From: an uncultured Ruminococcus sp.
GTDB lineage: Bacteria; Bacillota_A; Clostridia; Oscillospirales; Ruminococcaceae
Assembly: GCA_902782875.1 (NCBI GenBank)
Contig: CACZPE010000232.1
Coordinates: forward strand, 1-8,535
Direction of reading: 5' to 3'
Length of the DNA: 8,535 nt
Part shown: piece by piece, positions 5,314 through 8,535 of the stretch
Layout of the letters: every line of letters begins with the position of its first letter
Position numbering within the stretch: position 1 is the stretch's first letter
The notes under the pieces: generated by a model
The model's input: the letters and a program-made list of their open reading frames with translations, nothing else
Databases searched by the model: none
What the model was told of the DNA's origin: nothing
Position numbers and translations under genes: made by a program

Positions 5314-6867
5314 TCAGCAGCTTTTTGCTTTTTTATGATGTTCACGCTTTTTCTCATACATGCGCTTGTCGGCATCGTGGATGAAATCATCGACGTTTTT
5401 GTATGAGTTGTCTGTCTGGGCGATGCCTATACTGATCGTCACATTCAGTCCTTCAGAGCTAAAATGCTTTTCTATAGCCTTTTCAAGAGCGGATGCGGAT
5501 TTTTTGACGATATCCGCCTTTCCAAGGTCGGCGGCTACTACGAATTCATCTCCTCCGACCCTTGCAAATATATCATCCGGGAAGAAACGCCTTATGAATT
5601 CCGCTGTATCTATCAGCACCTCGTCGCCCTTGGCGTGGCCGTATTCATCGTTTACGTCCTTGAAACGGTCAAGATCCATATAAAGCAGTATCATCGGTTT
5701 GCTGATATTCTCGCTCATATAGCTGTAGAAATATCGTCTGTTGAATATGCCTGTCAGTATATCGGTATTTGCGGCTGAGATGATGCTCTGTTCGTATACT
5801 CTCTGATAGGTGATATCGAGCATAAGCACGAAATGACCGGATACATTGTCAAAGTAGTCTCTTATCTCAAGCTCCGTGACAGAGAAGTATTTTGTACCGC
5901 TGCTGTCGGTATACATGAATTCCTGCACTGTGGAGTGGTTCTTCTTTATCGTCTTCTTCGCACCGACAGCTATCAGGTTTTTCTTTTTCCATGACTGGTA
6001 ACTGAATGATTTATTTACCTTCTTGATACCCGCAACAGCCTTGAATTCGCTGTTCATCTTTACTACTTCCCAGCCTGAGGAGAATATCACCATCGGGAAC
6101 GGGATACTGTCTGTCAGTATATCAAGTTCTATGCCGAGATTGCTGAAATTGGTCACATCATGACCGATGCCTACCGTACCAAAGACATTGCCGAGCATAT
6201 CATATACAGGCGTTTTGTAGGTGGTGAACTGCTTCATGCCCTCGCGTGTCTTTACGGGTTCATCGCATATATAGGTCTTTCCCGATGATATGGCGATCTC
6301 CTCCGACTGTGCACAGGCAAAGTCGTTTCCGCCCTCATCCGTGGGGCGCGGGGCGTTCCATATATAGAAATGGTCTTTTCCGTGGATATCGCTTTTCGGC
6401 TTGTGTACGATCTCTGTGAATGCATTGTTGACGAGCATATGTATGCCGTCTATCCTTTTGTACCACAGCATATCGGGTACACTGTCTATTGTGGTCAGCA
6501 TGGTGTTCCTGTAGAACCACTCGTCAAATATACGCTTTATCTTGTCAAGAAGCCAGCTGCATCTCAACAGCAGCTCGTTCTCATCCTTGGTATCCCACAA
6601 TTCATCAAGGGCGTCCGCAAAAGCGGATGCTTCAGAAAAAGGACCGCAGTATACAAGAAATACTCCCGTACGCTTCTTCTTTGCTATCATTTCTGCTTTT
6701 TGTACATCATCGGTTATGAAAAGAGATGCCTCTTTTTTCTTTATTCTGAGATTTGCGGGAATGACGGCTGTTTTCCCTGTTACCCCTTCGGGAAAGCTTA
6801 TCTTGGATATAAATCCGTCATAAATGCTGTCAAGCCCGGTATATACCGTGAGTCTGAGATCAGTCAT
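5314..6867 (-). CDS. PAS-PAS-GGDEF diguanylate cyclase
   Basis: A 517-residue cytoplasmic signalling protein predicted to make c-di-GMP from two GTP. Residues 1-110 form an alpha/beta region without a family I can name (strands near ASLFITDD and TGVFLVYCG). Two PAS-like sensor domains follow, about 120-245 (from IDSVPDMLWYK to GTVGIGHDVT) and 250-362 (ending HFVLMLDITYQR). The GGDEF domain spans about 365-510, with DILTGIFNRR (369-378), MDLDRFKDVND (397-407, metal ligand Asp398) and an intact GGDEF at 438-442. The inhibitory I-site, R-x-x-D in many relatives, reads F-P-D-D (429-432), so product inhibition at this site is unlikely. No membrane helix and no EAL domain are seen. The ATG at 6867 is chosen over one at 6894 because GGGGTGA lies 6 bases before it and nothing resembles a ribosome site at the other. 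It is a single-gene unit with promoter at 6904-6931 and a hairpin downstream. Confidence 0.9.
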   Translation of the reverse strand: MTDLRLTVYTGLDSIYDGFISKISFPEGVTGKTAVIPANLRIKKKEASLFITDDVQKAEMIAKKKRTGVFLVYCGPFSEASAFADALDELWDTKDENELLLRCSWLLDKIKRIFDEWFYRNTMLTTIDSVPDMLWYKRIDGIHMLVNNAFTEIVHKPKSDIHGKDHFYIWNAPRPTDEGGNDFACAQSEEIAISSGKTYICDEPVKTREGMKQFTTYKTPVYDMLGNVFGTVGIGHDVTNFSNLGIELDILTDSIPFPMVIFSSGWEVVKMNSEFKAVAGIKKVNKSFSYQSWKKKNLIAVGAKKTIKKNHSTVQEFMYTDSSGTKYFSVTELEIRDYFDNVSGHFVLMLDITYQRVYEQSIISAANTDILTGIFNRRYFYSYMSENISKPMILLYMDLDRFKDVNDEYGHAKGDEVLIDTAEFIRRFFPDDIFARVGGDEFVVAADLGKADIVKKSASALEKAIEKHFSSEGLNVTISIGIAQTDNSYKNVDDFIHDADKRMYEKKREHHKKAKSC

Positions 6868-6903
6868 GTATATCACCCCAATATACAGAATCATTTGTTT
6901 ATC

Positions 6904-6931
6904 ATTATATCAGAAATAATTAAAAAATCAA
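6904..6931 (-). promoter_or_regulatory. Extended -10 promoter for the diguanylate cyclase gene
   Basis: On the minus strand TTGATT (6931-6926), a 16-base spacer and a perfect TATAAT (6909-6904) are preceded by TGA, which forms the extended -10 element. It lies about 40 bp ahead of the ATG at 6867. I see no convincing terminator between this promoter and the end of the DUF624 gene at 7010, so some read-through from the upstream operon is possible. Confidence 0.78.
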
Positions 6932-7009
6932 GTGGAAAATTTAAGGCATTTCATCTGATCCGGCATTTATGGTGTTATCTCGTCTGTAACTTTAATGGAT
7001 GACCAACAA

Positions 7010-7633
7010 TCATCTTATGCTGCCGGGTTCCTTTTCAAGCTTTTCAAATATGCCGTTTGCTACCCAGCTTATCGTGGTAATGATCACTGCGGGACCGATG
7101 ATGACGCCGACTATAAGTGTTTTGGTGTTCCATAGGAAAACAGCGGCTTCAAGTGCTACAGCGACTATCAGCAGCAGTGAACGCAGAAAGAATTTCATGG
7201 ATATCCTGAAGGAATTCCTTATGGTATTGAGAAGCGTGTTTTCATATCGTGCTATCAGCGGGAATGCATACAGCAGTGAAAAAGAGAAAACATATGCTGC
7301 TATGATCCCAATTATCAGAAATACTGTATTATGCTCTGAGGCACTGTTGAATATCTGAAAATCAAGATAAAGCACCCATGCACAGATTATAGTGATAAAT
7401 GACATGGCTATGCCCTGCTTTATATTTGCTTTGAAAGCAGACCAGAAATCAGATGAGATATGCCCCTCCTCATTTTTCAGCATCTTCATCGCCACAGAGA
7501 AAGCTGCGGCTGTTGATGCGCCTGAGGTGATTATCGGCAGACTGAAAACAAACCACAGGAGACTGAGCTTCACAGCATCTGTGAAACCCACCATCGCTTT
7601 GTACAGCTTGCTTTCAGGGGAAAAAAACTTCAT
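7010..7633 (-). CDS. DUF624/YesL-type integral membrane protein
   Basis: A 207-residue protein with about five membrane helices (roughly 20-45, 73-95, 103-133, 146-168 and 172-196). The start MKFFSPESKLYKAMVGFTD and the signature LWFVFSLPIITSGASTAA (26-43), followed by MKMLKNEEGHISSDFWSAFK, match the DUF624 family typified by Bacillus YesL. Its members often sit beside carbohydrate transport genes, but their molecular role is unknown. No transporter genes are visible here. The ATG at 7633 is preceded by GGAGG with 7-base spacing; a longer reading to 7711 is rejected because its extension overlaps the C39-like gene and adds charged residues foreign to the family. It starts 26 bp after the peptidase gene, so it is the last gene of that operon. 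The family is fairly sure, the function not. Confidence 0.85.
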   Translation of the reverse strand: MKFFSPESKLYKAMVGFTDAVKLSLLWFVFSLPIITSGASTAAAFSVAMKMLKNEEGHISSDFWSAFKANIKQGIAMSFITIICAWVLYLDFQIFNSASEHNTVFLIIGIIAAYVFSFSLLYAFPLIARYENTLLNTIRNSFRISMKFFLRSLLLIVAVALEAAVFLWNTKTLIVGVIIGPAVIITTISWVANGIFEKLEKEPGSIR

Positions 7634-7659
7634 TGCCCGACCTCCGTGATGTTTGCGGA

Positions 7660-8241
7660 TTATGCCCGCACTGTGATATATATGTTCTTTACAGGATAGC
7701 CTATATCCCACATCTGTTCAAGGTCATCAAGACTGACCGACCGATTGTAATGCGGGTCGGAGGCGTTGACCATGTAGTCCAGTGAATCAGACGCATAGAT
7801 ATGCCCTTTGTCATAGCCTACTACGGCCATATAATGCAGATACTGCGATCCGGGCTTTTCCCTGCAGAGTATTATTACAGGTGTGCCTCTGCTGATATAA
7901 TATTTCAGACTGTTTATACTTCCGAGTTTAATAGAGCCCTTATATCCCTTTTTCTTAAGGAGCCTGATAACAGCATCGGGATTTACTGTGCCGTTTTCGT
8001 TCTTGGTGTCTATCTCATTGTACATCTCAAGGCCGTGGGCATTTTCACCGAAGTGTCTGAGTACGTATGCGGCTGAATATCCCGCACATTCAACATGGCT
8101 CTGATATTCGGGTGTATTTTCTGTTTGTATCATATATTCATCGGGCGTGACTGATCTCATATATATACAGCGGGCCGCAGCAGATACGGCGCCGAGGAGT
8201 ATCAGAGATGCCGTGATGATAACGGGCTTTTTGATTTTCAT
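7660..8241 (-). CDS. Exported or membrane-anchored C39-like cysteine peptidase
   Basis: A 193-residue protein. Residues 5-23 form one hydrophobic segment after a basic MKIKK start, either a signal peptide (possible cut after the AAA at 21-23) or an anchor, placing the rest outside the cell. The remainder resembles the C39-type papain-like fold: candidate nucleophile Cys52 in ECAGYSAAYVL, possible oxyanion Gln47, His136 in YLHYMAVVGYD, and Asp152 in IYASDS. Family members cut leader peptides or other substrates after glycine-type sites, or are stand-alone proteases. No bacteriocin-transport ABC domains are fused here, so a leader peptidase role is not implied. The ATG at 8241 is chosen over a GTG at 8250 because AAAGGTGA lies 5 bases ahead and the GTG falls inside that site. 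It lies 24 bp after the alpha/beta hydrolase gene and 26 bp before the DUF624 gene. Substrate unknown. Confidence 0.8.
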   Translation of the reverse strand: MKIKKPVIITASLILLGAVSAAARCIYMRSVTPDEYMIQTENTPEYQSHVECAGYSAAYVLRHFGENAHGLEMYNEIDTKNENGTVNPDAVIRLLKKKGYKGSIKLGSINSLKYYISRGTPVIILCREKPGSQYLHYMAVVGYDKGHIYASDSLDYMVNASDPHYNRSVSLDDLEQMWDIGYPVKNIYITVRA

Positions 8242-8265
8242 AGATCTCACCTTTGTCGGGCACGG

Positions 8266-8535
8266 TCAACCGAAGCTTTCTATTATTGAAAGCGTTTTGT
8301 CTAAAGTACCCGATCTTTGCCTGTCGAGCATGAAAGAACCCACGCAGTATGCGGAATGAGTGTCCCATGAATCTGTAACTTCGTATATATTCGTATTCAT
8401 GCCGAGTTCAGAAGCTTTAGCGGCAGTTTTTTCAGTCTGTTCATATCCTATAAGACCGTCATGTCTGCTCTGTATCAGATGTATATCAAGACAAGGTATG
8501 CTGTACATCATGGAATAGGGCTCTCCCTTTTCCCA
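8266..8535 (-). CDS. Alpha/beta hydrolase, C-terminal part (cut by window edge)
   Basis: Eighty-nine C-terminal residues in an open frame that runs off the right edge, so the start and nucleophile elbow are outside the window. The fragment looks like the end of an alpha/beta hydrolase fold: a strand IPCLDIHLIQSRHDGLIGYEQTE (fragment residues 13-35) with the usual acidic residue at D26, then a helix, then IYEVTDSWDTHSAY (50-63) with the likely catalytic His60. This matches the pattern of serine hydrolases and esterases of the prolyl oligopeptidase or dienelactone hydrolase type, but the subgroup cannot be told from this part. The gene ends 24 bp before the C39-like peptidase and is probably co-transcribed with it. 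An internal ATG at 8511 is not the true start, because the frame and the fold both continue upstream. Confidence 0.7.
   Translation of the reverse strand, partial: WEKGEPYSMMYSIPCLDIHLIQSRHDGLIGYEQTEKTAAKASELGMNTNIYEVTDSWDTHSAYCVGSFMLDRQRSGTLDKTLSIIESFG

Noticed and set aside
5751..6123. Exact 13-base direct repeat (5751-5763 and 6111-6123)
   Set aside because: Both copies encode the same four residues D-I-L-T in different domains of the cyclase, so shared codon choice explains it better than a mobile or recombination repeat.
6370..7002. A 210-residue plus-strand frame opposite the diguanylate cyclase start
   Set aside because: It overlaps the PAS region and promoter of a well-supported minus gene; its translation is Cys/Tyr-rich without any recognisable fold.
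7660..8241. Bacteriocin-processing system based on the C39-like protein
   Set aside because: No ABC transporter domains, no double-glycine leader peptide and no immunity gene are visible in the window, so the label would go beyond the evidence.

Overview
The window looks like chromosome from a Gram-positive Clostridia, most like a Ruminococcus-type member of Oscillospiraceae. This is judged from the style of the pyrH/frr proteins, several lipoproteins with Gram-positive lipoboxes, purine-rich Shine-Dalgarno sites, and family content (DUF4358, YfbK-type vWA, DUF624/YesL, PAS-GGDEF). The placement is inference from protein style, not a database match. All but one gene lie on the minus strand, so the order below follows plus-strand coordinates while transcription mostly runs right to left.

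1-1064: the start of frr (ribosome recycling factor, cut by the left edge) and the complete pyrH (UMP kinase), with a well-formed sigma-A promoter directly upstream of pyrH. 1117-2511: a two-gene unit driven by a near-consensus promoter. It encodes a membrane-anchored SGNH-like protein that has lost recognisable catalytic residues, then a small DUF4358-like lipoprotein. 2482-2681 is a divergent promoter region. 2682-3437 (+) is an intact, leaderless SGNH/GDSL hydrolase, the only plus-strand gene. A 13-bp-stem bidirectional terminator (3442-3473) separates it from the convergent vWA-domain lipoprotein (3480-5033), which has its own promoter and a leader hairpin.

5034-5313 is a 280-bp non-coding stretch with the vWA promoter, an AT-rich segment with four TTTACA repeats and a palindrome, and a long GC-rich hairpin that probably ends the next gene. 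5314-6867 is a two-PAS diguanylate cyclase with intact GGDEF but a degenerate I-site, under its own extended -10 promoter. 7010-8535 is a tightly spaced cluster: the C-terminal end of an alpha/beta hydrolase (cut by the right edge), an exported or anchored C39-like cysteine peptidase, and a DUF624/YesL-type membrane protein.

Functionally the window joins a housekeeping module (nucleotide synthesis and ribosome recycling) to several envelope-facing proteins (two lipoproteins, one anchored SGNH-like protein, one C39-like protease, one polytopic membrane protein) and a c-di-GMP synthase. I see no mobile element, CRISPR array, tRNA or rRNA. I did not find a convincing new multi-gene system. The most notable points are the divergent pair of SGNH proteins, one with all catalytic blocks and one without, and the small protease/hydrolase/DUF624 operon.
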